DNA of 64,000 bases from Cyanobacteria bacterium UBA2566 (lineage in GTDB: Bacteria > Cyanobacteriota > Cyanobacteriia > Cyanobacteriales > Desertifilaceae). The notes beneath the pieces are model-generated. The model was not told the DNA's origin and ran no database searches. It saw only the letters and a list, made by a program, of their open reading frames with translations. Location: NCBI GenBank assembly GCA_002340255.1, contig DDLS01000099.1:10094-74093 (forward strand). Direction: 5' to 3'. Below are positions 15,424-24,199 of the stretch, piece after piece (the stretch's first letter is position 1; each line of letters opens with the position of its first letter). The position numbers were made by a program, and so were the translations under genes.

Positions 15424-15684
15424 GGAAATTTTATCTATCTTATGGCGATCGCTTCACAATTATCAGCTCTTATCAGCTCTGGGTTGACCCTCAAGCTTTT
15501 GATCGAGAACTTGGGCTGTGTACGATCAGAGTCTACAACAAAGCCCCAGATCAATATAAAAATTAAAAATTAAAATTAAAAATACTTCAAAATATGTCTC
15601 CAGTTACCTCGATCTCCGGGTTACGGGAGTTTGCCAAGGCGATCGTAGAGTAATGTAAGGTTTAACGTTCAACCCCCCATTGAT

Positions 15685-16749
15685 ATGATCTTACCCGCAG
15701 ACCTAATTCGGCAATTCAAACAGAGCCAAACCCGTTTAACCGATCTTATCGATCGCTTCAGTCAAGCGAAAGTGTTAGTCGTTGGCGATTTGACCCTAGA
15801 TGAATTCCTCACGGGTCAAGTAGAACGGCTCTCGAGAGAAGCCCCCGTTGTGATTTTGCGCCATGAGGAAACTAGCCAAATTCCTGGAGGAGGAGCCAAC
15901 GCCGTTTATAATTTGGCGAAATTGGGGGGTCAGGTTAAGGCAGTCGGTATCGTGGGGAAAGATGACCAAGGCCAGGCCCTACGGAGGATTTTTGAGGAAG
16001 CGGGCATTAATACCCAAGGAATTTTAGTCGATGAAACCCGGCCAACGGTGACCAAAACTCGCATTTCTGGCCATGCTCGTCAGTCTGTAACGCAGCAAAT
16101 TGTGCGCATCGATCGCAAATCGGATCGGTTGCTAGACTTGCCTTTACAACAGGCATTAGCTCAGTATATCCAATCTCAGTTAGACCAAGTCGATGGGGTG
16201 ATTTGTTCGGACTATGGCGATGGAGTCTTTCGGACTCAACCTGATGGGACGCTCTCTCCTGTAATTCCAGCCGTGTTAGGACACCAGCGGGTAATGGTGG
16301 ATGCACAGAAGGAGTTGCCGCGCTATCAAGGGGTGACCTTGTTTACTCCCAATTTACCGGAGGCAGAACAAGCGGTGGGTTATGCCATTAATTCTCATGA
16401 GCAGTTAATCCAAGCAGGGGAAGATTTGTTAAAAATGACTCAGGCTAGTCATATCTTGATTACTCGCGGAGATGAGGGGATGAGCTTGTTTACTGCCCAA
16501 GAACCGATGGTTCATATTCCCGCGTTTAATCGTCGCCAGGTGTTTGATGTAACTGGAGCTGGGGATACGGTAATTGCCGCCGTCTCTTTGGCGTTGTGTG
16601 TGGGCGCTTCGTTCTGGGAGGCAACGGTTTTGGGTAATTTAGCAGCTTCTCTGGTCGTGCGCCAGTTTGGAACGGCAACTACTCAGGGTGAAGAGATGAA
16701 ACAGGCTTTAGCGGATATGCTGGACAATGAAGCGGCTGATAGGGAATAG
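15685..16749 (+). CDS. D-glycero-beta-D-manno-heptose-7-phosphate kinase (RfaE1/HldE-N type)
   Basis: 354 residues. It is a PfkB/ribokinase-family kinase of the RfaE1 group: VVGDLTLDEFLTGQVERLSR near residue 32, GGGANAVYNLAKLGG, and the anion-hole/catalytic motif VTGAGDTV with the catalytic Asp near residue 295. It phosphorylates heptose 7-phosphate at C1 in ADP-heptose synthesis for lipopolysaccharide or related glycans. The adenylyltransferase half of fused HldE is absent. The final codons (GAT AGG GAA TAG) are already inside a GGGAATA heptamer repeat, so the natural C-terminus has probably been changed by that repeat. The next gene is a nucleotide-sugar dehydratase, in line with surface-polysaccharide synthesis. 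Confidence 0.88.
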   Translation: MILPADLIRQFKQSQTRLTDLIDRFSQAKVLVVGDLTLDEFLTGQVERLSREAPVVILRHEETSQIPGGGANAVYNLAKLGGQVKAVGIVGKDDQGQALRRIFEEAGINTQGILVDETRPTVTKTRISGHARQSVTQQIVRIDRKSDRLLDLPLQQALAQYIQSQLDQVDGVICSDYGDGVFRTQPDGTLSPVIPAVLGHQRVMVDAQKELPRYQGVTLFTPNLPEAEQAVGYAINSHEQLIQAGEDLLKMTQASHILITRGDEGMSLFTAQEPMVHIPAFNRRQVFDVTGAGDTVIAAVSLALCVGASFWEATVLGNLAASLVVRQFGTATTQGEEMKQALADMLDNEAADRE

Positions 16750-16778
16750 GGAATAGGGAATAGGGAATAGGGAATAGA
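16739..16778. repeat. heptanucleotide repeat (AGGGAAT)x5 overlapping a gene end
   Basis: Five near-perfect AGGGAAT units. The first one and a half are translated as the last residues of the heptose kinase, and the repeat supplies its stop codon TAG. Confidence 0.85.
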
Positions 16779-16807
16779 TCCCTGTGGTTGCTATAGTGAT
16801 CGGGGGT

Positions 16808-16910
16808 GTAGGGGCGGGTTGTCCCAGATCTAGGTAACCGGCAACGGGGCAAGGGGCTTAGGGCCAATTGTTAAAAGCGTTATCCTGGAAAATAGAGATA
16901 AACCCGCCCC
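16808..16910. repeat. dispersed inverted-repeat element with GGGGCGGGTT arms
   Basis: Arms GTAGGGGCGGGTT (16808-16820) and AACCCGCCCC (16901-16910) flank an 80-base core just upstream of the dTDP-glucose dehydratase. The same arms occur at 59167-59222. Confidence 0.65.
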
Positions 16911-16953
16911 AATGTGCCCAATATAAGCGGTAAATTTAAGGATATTCAATCGT

Positions 16954-18027
16954 ATGGAAAATCGTAATCCTCGTCGTCTTTTGGTCACTGGTGGTGCGGG
17001 GTTTATTGGCTCGAATTTTGTTCAATATTGGTGCGATCGCTACCCGGAAGACCGTATGGTTGTCTTAGATGCGCTCACCTATGCGGGGAATTTGGCGAAT
17101 TTAGAGCAAGTTAAGGATCGTCCTCAGTTTCGATTTGTACAAGGGGATATCGGCGATCGCTCCCTTATTGACCCACTCTTAGCTGAAGAGAACATTGATA
17201 CCATTGCCCATTTTGCCGCCGAATCCCATGTAGACCGCTCCATCCTCGGCCCAGGGGCGTTTGTGCAAACCAATGTCGTCGGCACATTTACCCTCTTAGA
17301 AGCCTTCCGCCAGCATTATCCCACCCTACCTAACCAAAAAGGGCTATTTTTGCACGTCTCTACCGATGAAGTGTACGGCTCTTTAGGGCCCAACGATCCA
17401 GCGTTTCAAGAAACCACGCCCTATGCTCCCAACAGTCCCTATTCTGCCTCAAAAGCGGGGAGCGATCACTTAGTTCGTGCCTATTATCATACCTATGATT
17501 TCCCAACTATTATTACCAATTGCTCCAATAATTATGGGCCCTATCAGTTCCCAGAAAAACTGATTCCCTTAATGACCATCAATACTTTGATCGGGAAAAA
17601 TCTACCCGTTTATGGCGATGGACAAAATATCCGAGATTGGCTCTATGTGATTGACCATTGCAGCGCATTAGATGTAGTTATTCATCAAGGGAAACCGGGG
17701 GAAACGTACAATGTGGGGGGCAATAATGAAGTCAAAAATATTGACTTAGTAACCATTTTATGCGATGTCATGGATGAACTCGCGCCCCAGCTTCCGGTTC
17801 GTCCCTGTCGCAACCTGATTACATTTGTTAAAGATAGACTCGGCCACGATCGCCGCTACGCGATCGATGCCACTAAAATTAAAACAGAATTAGGGTGGCA
17901 ACCTTCTGTTACCGTGGAGGAAGGATTACGTCAAACCCTAAAATGGTACTTAGAACATCAAGATTGGTGGCAGCCTCTCTTGTCCCAAGAATATCAGGAC
18001 TATTACCGCCAAGTTTACGAAGGGTAA
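16954..18027 (+). CDS. rfbB: dTDP-glucose 4,6-dehydratase
   Basis: 357 residues, the usual length. Extended short-chain dehydrogenase with NAD-binding GGAGFIGSN at 13-21, STDEVYGSLG (catalytic Asp/Glu), and YSASK at about 163-167 (catalytic Tyr and Lys). It converts dTDP-glucose to dTDP-4-keto-6-deoxyglucose, the first step to dTDP-rhamnose for surface polysaccharides. It follows the heptose kinase on the same strand, separated by repeat DNA, so shared transcription is possible but not certain. Confidence 0.96.
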   Translation: MENRNPRRLLVTGGAGFIGSNFVQYWCDRYPEDRMVVLDALTYAGNLANLEQVKDRPQFRFVQGDIGDRSLIDPLLAEENIDTIAHFAAESHVDRSILGPGAFVQTNVVGTFTLLEAFRQHYPTLPNQKGLFLHVSTDEVYGSLGPNDPAFQETTPYAPNSPYSASKAGSDHLVRAYYHTYDFPTIITNCSNNYGPYQFPEKLIPLMTINTLIGKNLPVYGDGQNIRDWLYVIDHCSALDVVIHQGKPGETYNVGGNNEVKNIDLVTILCDVMDELAPQLPVRPCRNLITFVKDRLGHDRRYAIDATKIKTELGWQPSVTVEEGLRQTLKWYLEHQDWWQPLLSQEYQDYYRQVYEG

Positions 18028-18032
18028 GCTCC

Positions 18033-18112
18033 CCTCATCCCCTAACCCTTTCTCCCGCAGGAGATGGGGAAAAGTCCCTCTCGGAGTGGCAGAGGGATTT
18101 AGGGAGAGTGCA
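18033..18112. repeat. imperfect palindromic dispersed repeat
   Basis: CCCCTAACCCTTTCTCC on one side faces GGCAGAGGGATTTAGGG on the other. This C/T-rich then G/A-rich layout is a common intergenic repeat in cyanobacteria. It lies just after the dehydratase stop. Confidence 0.5.
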
Positions 18113-18151
18113 TAACATAACGATCCACAACAGTATCTCTAGGTAACTCCA

Positions 18152-18610
18152 ATGACTCCCTACGAAAGAATCGCCTTATGGAATCAAAAAGCGGGAAAAT
18201 CTCCCCTTTCTCCTGATGATGAAGCCTATTGGGTTTTATTAGAAAATCAGACCCAAAGAATTGAAGAAGAATTGCGCGAACTCAGGACAGCTTTGAAGAA
18301 AAGAAACTTAGCCAAACTCCTTGATGCTGGATGTGATTTAGAGGTGGTGGTTTCGGGACTCAATTATATGTGTGGTCTAGAATACAAAAGTGCCATTCAA
18401 CGGGTTTTAGACAATAATGAATTGAAAGTGGTCAAAGACCGTCAACTGGTAGAAGATTCGATTGAACCCTATCGTCAGAAAGGCATCGAAACGAAAATCG
18501 TAGAAGTTACGTTAGATGGTGAGTCTTACTATTCCCTCCATCGCGTAGAAGACGATAAAATTTTGAAACTTAACAACCATACTAAGGTCGATTTATCGGA
18601 TATCATCTAG
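18152..18610 (+). CDS. MazG-like/phosphoribosyl-ATP pyrophosphohydrolase-like protein
   Basis: 152 residues. The region 30-75 has the helical pattern of the all-alpha NTP pyrophosphatase superfamily: an ExxE motif (EEELREL) followed about 20 residues later by DAGCDLEVVVSGL, close to the ExxD metal-binding motif. These enzymes cleave NTPs or related compounds to the monophosphate and pyrophosphate. The C-terminal half (QKGIETKIVEVTLDGESYYS) is not recognised. The assignment rests on motif shape only. The neighbouring GmrSD-type gene is on the other strand. Confidence 0.5.
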   Translation: MTPYERIALWNQKAGKSPLSPDDEAYWVLLENQTQRIEEELRELRTALKKRNLAKLLDAGCDLEVVVSGLNYMCGLEYKSAIQRVLDNNELKVVKDRQLVEDSIEPYRQKGIETKIVEVTLDGESYYSLHRVEDDKILKLNNHTKVDLSDII

Positions 18611-18670
18611 TATAATACTATTGATCCATTAACCATAGAATCTATGGCGATGAAATCATAGCCAACAAAA

Positions 18671-20467
18671 TTAAAGATTATCTAATCCCCAGACTTTCAT
18701 CGCAATGTCAGCCAATATTTTCTGACGCTTTTCAATAGATTCATGATCCCACGATCTAAACTCCTTTAAGCCTAAATCTCCTAATGCACGATTTATTTGA
18801 GTATTATGACCTACATGAAGTTGTTCTGCTAAGGAACGAGTTATTACTATTCTAGATTTTTTATACCCTTGTAGCTTTTCTTCATACGAGTTGTCAGAAA
18901 CTGAACTATTAATTGTTTTTTCTAGTAACGTTAGATTACCTAGCTTGTCAACATAGGGTAGTTTTGTAGACTGAGGTAATATATGTTCTATTGTAATTTG
19001 TTTATCTAAGTAGAAATCAAGAGATTCAGAATGCCCATAAGTTTTTTTTTCAACATATTGAGCTATTTTAGCTAATAGATAACGCAGTCGATATATTGCC
19101 AAGCTCTTTTGAGACATTTGTATTATACAGCGATAAAAATCTTCCTTGAGTTCCTTTAAGTTAGGAAAAATGTTTTGCTCTATAAAAGTATCTAGATCTT
19201 GATTAGTCTTAACGATTCTAAGTTTCTTTGACCAATAAGCAAATTGTCTAGTTACATTAACTTCTTTTTGTCTCGTTTTCTTAGTAATAGCAATTATAAA
19301 AGAGAGATTTTCAATATAGTATGAAAGCCTTTCAAAAATAGATTTCTCTAAAAAGCGACCTGCTAAGGATAAAACCAAGTGAGATTTAAATTTACTTTGT
19401 ATTTTACACATTGCTTTAAGATGTATGTTATCTGAGCCATCAGGATTTTTCCCTTGAGTTAATTTACCATAGTGATCGGCTCCTAGGATTAAATCATCAA
19501 GGAACTTTATCGGATCTCGATCAATACCTTCAGTTCTGCCATGCTTTAAAAACCATTCATAAATTTCTTCTTCTGGAAAGCTATTTGATAATTCTACGTC
19601 ATAACTAGCCATTAAGTAATAGCGCAAAAAAGTCAATGGTTTTTGCTTGCTTTGATAAATATTTTTAAGGAAATCTTCCCATTTATTCGTCAAGATTTGC
19701 CAATGACGATTTCTATCTATCTCGCGAGATGTATGAATGAAGAGATAATTTTTCAGTAAGTCAACAGGTGTTAAGCCAATTCCCCTGTCATTAATAGTTT
19801 CAAAAACTTTCAATGCATTCTGTAAATCAGGAGTTTCTATTCTGATTAATTTTGTTCTATTGGCAATAGCTGTAGATGCTTTTTTGTAAATTTTAACTTC
19901 TTTCTCTAAATGTTCAGAGAAGAAAATTTTAATTAGTTTCCAGGCTTTGAATATGTTATTTGCAGATCCTGAAGAGTTTAATAGTTCTTTCTCCGGTACT
20001 TGACTATGTAGCAGATATTCATCTAAAACCTTCTTACCATGTGTATCATATTGAAGGCATAATCGAGGTCTATCAACATCCTCACCGGTGTCGGTATTCT
20101 GAGTTGTTCCTTGCAAATAGTTTTCTATGGATTTTGAACTACTACCAAATTCTTGAATACAATCCCTAAGAACACAAAATATAAGATAGATAGTTGTTAA
20201 CCTTTGTTGACCATCAATCAGTTGAAATGTGGGGATATCATCTGTAGAATCTGGATAGACAACAATCGAGCCTAAGAAATACTCAAACTCATTAGTTTCT
20301 CCTTCTTCTAAACCTAATCCTTCAAACAAATCTTTAAGTAGTTTTTCGATTTGACTTGCCTGCCAAACATATTCCCGTTGAAAATCTGGGACACTGTAGA
20401 AATCTTGAAATAATTGTGAGATACTTAAGTTGCTTGATTCAATGGTCGGAGTTGATGACATATGCAT
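18671..20467 (-). CDS. GmrSD-type DUF262/DUF1524 protein, putative type IV restriction endonuclease
   Basis: 598 residues. The N-terminal DUF262 (GmrS) domain shows VPDFQREYVW and LIDGQQRLTT, the family's nucleotide-binding and hydrolysis motifs. The C-terminal DUF1524 (GmrD) domain shows the His-Me/HNH nuclease pattern: IEHILPQ followed by KLGNLTLLEKTINSSVSDN. The two are fused in a single chain, as in GmrSD enzymes that cut glucosylated hydroxymethylcytosine phage DNA; related proteins protect against other phages. The gene is clearly more AT-rich than its neighbours and lacks dense HIP1 sites, suggesting horizontal gain. Met1 or Met3 (MHMSS) could be the start. Target specificity cannot be deduced. 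Confidence 0.88.
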   Translation of the reverse strand: MHMSSTPTIESSNLSISQLFQDFYSVPDFQREYVWQASQIEKLLKDLFEGLGLEEGETNEFEYFLGSIVVYPDSTDDIPTFQLIDGQQRLTTIYLIFCVLRDCIQEFGSSSKSIENYLQGTTQNTDTGEDVDRPRLCLQYDTHGKKVLDEYLLHSQVPEKELLNSSGSANNIFKAWKLIKIFFSEHLEKEVKIYKKASTAIANRTKLIRIETPDLQNALKVFETINDRGIGLTPVDLLKNYLFIHTSREIDRNRHWQILTNKWEDFLKNIYQSKQKPLTFLRYYLMASYDVELSNSFPEEEIYEWFLKHGRTEGIDRDPIKFLDDLILGADHYGKLTQGKNPDGSDNIHLKAMCKIQSKFKSHLVLSLAGRFLEKSIFERLSYYIENLSFIIAITKKTRQKEVNVTRQFAYWSKKLRIVKTNQDLDTFIEQNIFPNLKELKEDFYRCIIQMSQKSLAIYRLRYLLAKIAQYVEKKTYGHSESLDFYLDKQITIEHILPQSTKLPYVDKLGNLTLLEKTINSSVSDNSYEEKLQGYKKSRIVITRSLAEQLHVGHNTQINRALGDLGLKEFRSWDHESIEKRQKILADIAMKVWGLDNL

Positions 20468-20611
20468 TAAGAGTTGATACGTTTGGTTCTCTTACTATAG
20501 TAACTTAATTTACAAAGCAATGGTTCTACACCGATCATACACTATTTGTGGACTTTAAAATACACACTGGTTGGCAGCAACTTCTCAGGTTACTGGTTAA
20601 CTAGGGCACTT

Positions 20612-20815
20612 TCATAACCACAGATCGTAATCCATGCAGTGACGATAGGCGGTGCGAATTGTCCGGTTGTGTCCCATATCCCTAAGCATGGCTTGATAGG
20701 TTGACCAACTAATAGGGGACAAAACTATAGTCTGGGTTAGCTTTCCCTCAAAATCATTAAGGTAGAGTTCATTTAGCTCATTAGACCGTTTGAAAATCAT
20801 GTCTGCGATCGGCAC
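20612..20815 (-). pseudogene. fragment of a Uma2-family (DUF820) endonuclease
   Basis: The frame (67 codons) contains LTQTIVLSPISWSTYQAMLRD followed by MGHNRTIRTAY, which resembles the start of Uma2-family proteins (usually MTQT...SW..YEALL.DMGD.R..RLAYD). It breaks off about 30 residues later, long before the catalytic PD-(D/E)xK region. Uma2 genes are numerous and often degraded in cyanobacteria. This one is probably a 5' relic next to the GmrSD gene. Confidence 0.5.
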
Positions 20816-20878
20816 CCGTTGCTTGTGGCTCTATTTTATAGCGCTTTCTGCTTCGCGGACATAAACAAGCAAGAGGCA

Positions 20879-20924
20879 ATAGGGAATGGGAACAACCGCG
20901 TGTTCGCTATTCCCCATCCCCTAT
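20879..20924. repeat. heptanucleotide-derived inverted repeat
   Basis: ATAGGGAATGGG (20879-20890) pairs with CCCATCCCCTAT (20913-20924) with one mismatch. It lies 24 bases downstream of the VWA-macro gene stop and could act as its transcript end. Confidence 0.55.
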
Positions 20925-20947
20925 GCCCTAGCGCCCAGTACTATAGA

Positions 20948-22771
20948 TTACAGAATGGCTTGATAACACTGGTAATTGCGATCGTCCCAACAGACAATAA
21001 TCACTTGCTCGATCGCGGGCTGTTGTTGTAAGACTTGGCTAATGGTGCGTAGGGCGATAGAGGCGGCCCAGTCTGGAGGACATCCTAACGCACCAGTGGC
21101 AATGGAAGGGAAAGAGACAGTTTTTAATCCCTTTTGTACGACTAAATTGAGAGAATTGCGGTAACAGTTAGTCAGCCGTTCTTCTTCCTGAGCGCGCCCG
21201 TTTTGCCAACCGGGGCCGACTGTGTGAATGATAACTTGGGCAGGAAGGTTAAAAGCGGGAGTAATTTTGGCTTCTCCCACATCACAGGTCACGAGGGCGT
21301 TACAGGCTTGGCGTAATTCTGCCCCGGCGGCTCGGTGAATGGCGGCATCTACCCCAAATGTGCCGGTCATCAGAGGATTGGTAGCATTGACTATGGCATC
21401 GACTGCAATTTGGGTAATGTCTCCTTTAACGACTTTAATTCGTCCTTGGATCTGTTGCCAGGGTTTTGCTGCTTGTCCGGAAGTCCCTACTCTCTTTTGG
21501 CGCTCTTGTTGATATTCTTCATAGCGGGACTGTCCCCACGCCCGAGAGCGACTATGGGATTCAAAATGACTGCGCTTTTGAAATTGCTCGTATTCCCGCC
21601 GTTTCAAGTTGGTACTCAAGGATTGTAAGGACTCTGATTCTTGATTCATCGCGGCGGATGCGGGAGCTGCCTGAATGAGTTCCATTCCTTTGGCGATGGT
21701 TTGTTCGGCGAGGTCATATTGCCCCAGTCTGGCTTGCTCGGCGGCTTCGTTTTTGGCACGAGCGGCGAGGAGAGCTGCAACTTCTTGTTGTACTTCTGGG
21801 TTAAAGGGAAATTCGTCTAAGCTTTGACGGTTAACCCAGGGTAGGCTGAGGGATTGATCGATTTGTTGGCGTGTACTGGTTTCGATATCATCCCAGGAAA
21901 CGTGCAGGGTGAGGATTGAGGGGAGGGTTTGGGCGGGAACTTTGAGCCGCAGGGCAAGAGTGAAGGGATTGCCGGCAATGAGGTTAGGCAGTTGATATTG
22001 GCCGTTGGGAAGGGTTGCAAAGTCGTTGAAGATATCGAGCAGTTGTACTTGGGAGGGGAGGGTGAAGCTTAAAGTGACGTTTTTGCCCAAGGTTGCCATC
22101 AGACCTTGCAATTCCATGGCGAAAATGTCGGGCAGTTGGTCGGGACTTTCGATGTAGTAATAGTTGCCATCGCCACTGGCAGCGATCGCCTCTAATAGAC
22201 TTTCATTATAGTCATCGCCCACGCCCATTGTTGTTGTACTGACTCCTCTCTGGGCGAGTCCATGGACATCGGTGGAAATCACATCGGGGTTGGTTTCGCC
22301 CACGTTAGCAATGCCGTCTGAGAGCAAAATCACCCGGTTGAGGGAATTGGGTTTGAGATGTTGACTAACCTGTACGCCTCCTTCAATCCAACCCGCATGA
22401 AGGGCTGTTCCTCCACCGACCTTAATTTGTTCGATTTGTTGCAGGATATAGCGTTTGTTTTGTACGAGTTGACTGCGAACGGGGGTGTTAATATGGCTCT
22501 GAAAGGTAACGACACTAACGCGATCTCTCGGTTGCAATTGATTGACGGCATAGGCAGCCGCTTGTTTGGTGAAGGTGATTTTATTCCGATCTGCCATGGA
22601 ACCGGAGCGATCCAGCACTAAGCTGAGATTGATGGGTGGCCGTTCGGAACTAACTTGAGGGGCAGGAGGGGTAAGGCGGATTAAAACATCTAAGGTGGTG
22701 GGGATTTCTGTGCATAAAGCTGCACGTAGGGGGATAAATTCGATCGCCGGTTGCATAAAAACTCTCTCCAA
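20948..22771 (-). CDS. VWA-macrodomain fusion protein
   Basis: 607 residues. The N-terminal von Willebrand A domain (about 45-220) has a complete MIDAS: DRSGSM, the Thr of GGGTAL, and the Asp of LLSDGIANVG. A middle region (about 225-400) includes a beta-rich part and helices. After a charged, Arg/Gln/Tyr-rich linker (about 400-445) comes a macrodomain (about 445-607) with GDITQIAVDAIVNATNP, GVDAAIHRAAG, LPAQVIIHTVGPG and SIATGALGCP, all key ADP-ribose-binding loops of the YmdB/MacroD class. The protein may bind or remove ADP-ribose while the VWA domain binds a partner through metal. No signal peptide. It directly follows a MerR-type regulator (5-base gap). I do not know a characterised protein with this exact layout. 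Confidence 0.88.
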   Translation of the reverse strand: MERVFMQPAIEFIPLRAALCTEIPTTLDVLIRLTPPAPQVSSERPPINLSLVLDRSGSMADRNKITFTKQAAAYAVNQLQPRDRVSVVTFQSHINTPVRSQLVQNKRYILQQIEQIKVGGGTALHAGWIEGGVQVSQHLKPNSLNRVILLSDGIANVGETNPDVISTDVHGLAQRGVSTTTMGVGDDYNESLLEAIAASGDGNYYYIESPDQLPDIFAMELQGLMATLGKNVTLSFTLPSQVQLLDIFNDFATLPNGQYQLPNLIAGNPFTLALRLKVPAQTLPSILTLHVSWDDIETSTRQQIDQSLSLPWVNRQSLDEFPFNPEVQQEVAALLAARAKNEAAEQARLGQYDLAEQTIAKGMELIQAAPASAAMNQESESLQSLSTNLKRREYEQFQKRSHFESHSRSRAWGQSRYEEYQQERQKRVGTSGQAAKPWQQIQGRIKVVKGDITQIAVDAIVNATNPLMTGTFGVDAAIHRAAGAELRQACNALVTCDVGEAKITPAFNLPAQVIIHTVGPGWQNGRAQEEERLTNCYRNSLNLVVQKGLKTVSFPSIATGALGCPPDWAASIALRTISQVLQQQPAIEQVIIVCWDDRNYQCYQAIL

Positions 22772-22776
22772 AGCAA

Positions 22777-23412
22777 TTAGGGGTAACGCAGAGCTAAGAG
22801 GGCCTGGGCGATCGCTTGCACCAGGTTTTCCTGCTCTTGGGGGCTGGTGGGTAAGGTCACATCTGAGCGCAGATGGATTTCTAAACCCGGTAAAATTTCT
22901 AGGTGTTTCCAGTCTTCTGGGGCTGATTGTGTTGCCTCGGAAACCCGCGTGATTTTTTGACTAGGGGGACTGAGGTTTTGTTGGTTAGGGGGGGAGGTTT
23001 CTGGCGATCGCTCTTTCACTTGTTGCAGAAAGGCTAAAGCCGGATTTGCTGGTTCTAAGGATAGTTGGATACCTCCCTGCAACAGGGACTCTAACTCAGT
23101 ATTCGTTTTTGCTACTACAAACGATTGCATGGCACTAATGCCGAATCCCTCACTGAGTAATCGTCTGATTAACAACATCTGTAACAGATGGCGGTAAGTA
23201 TAGCTGGCTCTCCTCCCCTGTTTTAATGGCTCATCCAGTAATCCTTGGCTGGCATAATGACGCACTAAACGAGGGTTGACCTCTTCACGCGATCGCCGAG
23301 ACTGGGATTTTTGATCTGGTAAGAATTGAGGCAACAACTCATTTAACACCTGAGCAAATTCCTCTAGAGACCAGAGGGGCTGCTCTCGTGAAAGCTGTTG
23401 CAATGTTTTCAT
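22777..23412 (-). CDS. MerR-like winged-helix regulator
   Basis: 211 residues. The segment from about 45 to 110 has the MerR helix-turn-helix/wing pattern: NPRLVRHYASQGLLDEPL, GRRASYTYRHLLQML, IRRLLSEGFGISAMQ. The N-terminal 40 residues and the C-terminal half (Pro/Ser-rich linker, then LEILPGLEIHLRSDV) are not typical metal- or drug-binding MerR regions, so the signal is unknown. It sits immediately upstream of the VWA-macro gene, five bases apart on the same strand, and the two surely form an operon; it may autoregulate. Confidence 0.75.
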   Translation of the reverse strand: MKTLQQLSREQPLWSLEEFAQVLNELLPQFLPDQKSQSRRSREEVNPRLVRHYASQGLLDEPLKQGRRASYTYRHLLQMLLIRRLLSEGFGISAMQSFVVAKTNTELESLLQGGIQLSLEPANPALAFLQQVKERSPETSPPNQQNLSPPSQKITRVSEATQSAPEDWKHLEILPGLEIHLRSDVTLPTSPQEQENLVQAIAQALLALRYP

Positions 23413-23620
23413 AGTTCAAGTCTAGCAATTACAATTAAAAGTGTCAATATCAAAATAAAATGTAAAGATAGAGAAGGGACTTAAGCCCTTTGCTCCTGAT
23501 CTATAACGCTTTGCACTAGAGAATACGATTGTGGGACATGGCTTTAGGGATTGGATAAGGTATAACAGAGAAAGAATCGGTTAGACTCCGGTTCAATACT
23601 GAAATCTAGCTGCCATAACC

Positions 23621-23650
23621 TATTCCCCATTCCCTATTCCCCATTCCCTA
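23621..23650. repeat. heptanucleotide repeat (ATTCCCC/ATTCCCT)
   Basis: Four units in direct alternation, ATTCCCCATTCCCTATTCCC and on. Same family as the repeats at 3531, 4102, 16739 and 38450. Confidence 0.8.
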
Positions 23651-23704
23651 GCGCGCAGCGCCATACTCCATAACAGCACAATGTGCTATCACTGACTTGA
23701 GTGT

Positions 23705-23736
23705 GAAAAAATGGGTTAGCCCCTTGGCCAACCCAT
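23705..23736 (-). terminator. intrinsic terminator downstream of the nfu gene
   Basis: On the minus strand, ATGGGTTGGCC pairs with GGCTAACCCAT (one mismatch, four-base loop) and is followed by TTTTTTCACAC. It lies about 135 bases after the nfu stop. Confidence 0.75.
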
Positions 23737-23870
23737 CTTCAGAATATAGAGCAGTAGAAGCTCAGGTATAAGTTAGGTTATCGATGGTCGGTAATAGCTG
23801 AAATTTACTTACACAAAGGTTTATGACCTGCGATGATCCATTACCGATGATCCACGACCAGCGCAGTGCG

Positions 23871-24125
23871 CTAGAGAACCTGTTCCACTTCAGAAATTTC
23901 TGGAATAAATTCGCGTAAACGACGCTCAATTCCCATTTTCAGGGTCATTGCCGAACTCGGACAAGATCCACAAGCACCTTGTAAACGGAGTTTAACAATG
24001 GGGCCATCAATTTGGTCGAGTTCCACATTCCCTCCATCAGCCATTAGGTAAGGACGGAGATCGTCTAAAACCGCTTCCACATTGTCTTCGGTTAGTTCCA
24101 GGGGAGGAGTTAAAGTGCTAGACAT
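23871..24125 (-). CDS. nfuA: Nfu-type iron-sulfur cluster scaffold/carrier
   Basis: 84 residues, the short one-domain form found in cyanobacteria and plastids. The NifU C-terminal domain has the CGSCPSS motif with Cys52 and Cys55, which hold a bridging [4Fe-4S] cluster shared between two monomers. It delivers clusters to photosystem I and other targets. The start at MSSTLTPPLELTEDNV is usual. It is followed by a good terminator on the same strand. Confidence 0.95.
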   Translation of the reverse strand: MSSTLTPPLELTEDNVEAVLDDLRPYLMADGGNVELDQIDGPIVKLRLQGACGSCPSSAMTLKMGIERRLREFIPEISEVEQVL

Positions 24126-24199
24126 AGACTTGATTCACCACAATGGACGTAAAATTCCTTCAATTATCTTAACGCGATTCTTGCAATTCGGCGATCGCT

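Larger units (their letters stand above)
23413..23870. other. 458-base gap of repeats with one terminator
   Basis: Contains a heptamer repeat (23621-23650), a GC-rich palindrome GCGCGCAGCGC, a terminator for the nfu gene (23705-23736) and, nearer the nfu gene, a repeated CGATGATCCA (two copies 17 bases apart) with a partial inverted copy. No coding frame with recognisable content was seen. Confidence 0.6.

Noticed and set aside
20468..20611. Promoter or small RNA between the GmrSD gene and the Uma2 relic
   Set aside because: Only AT-rich sequence with no hairpin or clear -10/-35 pair; nothing to report.
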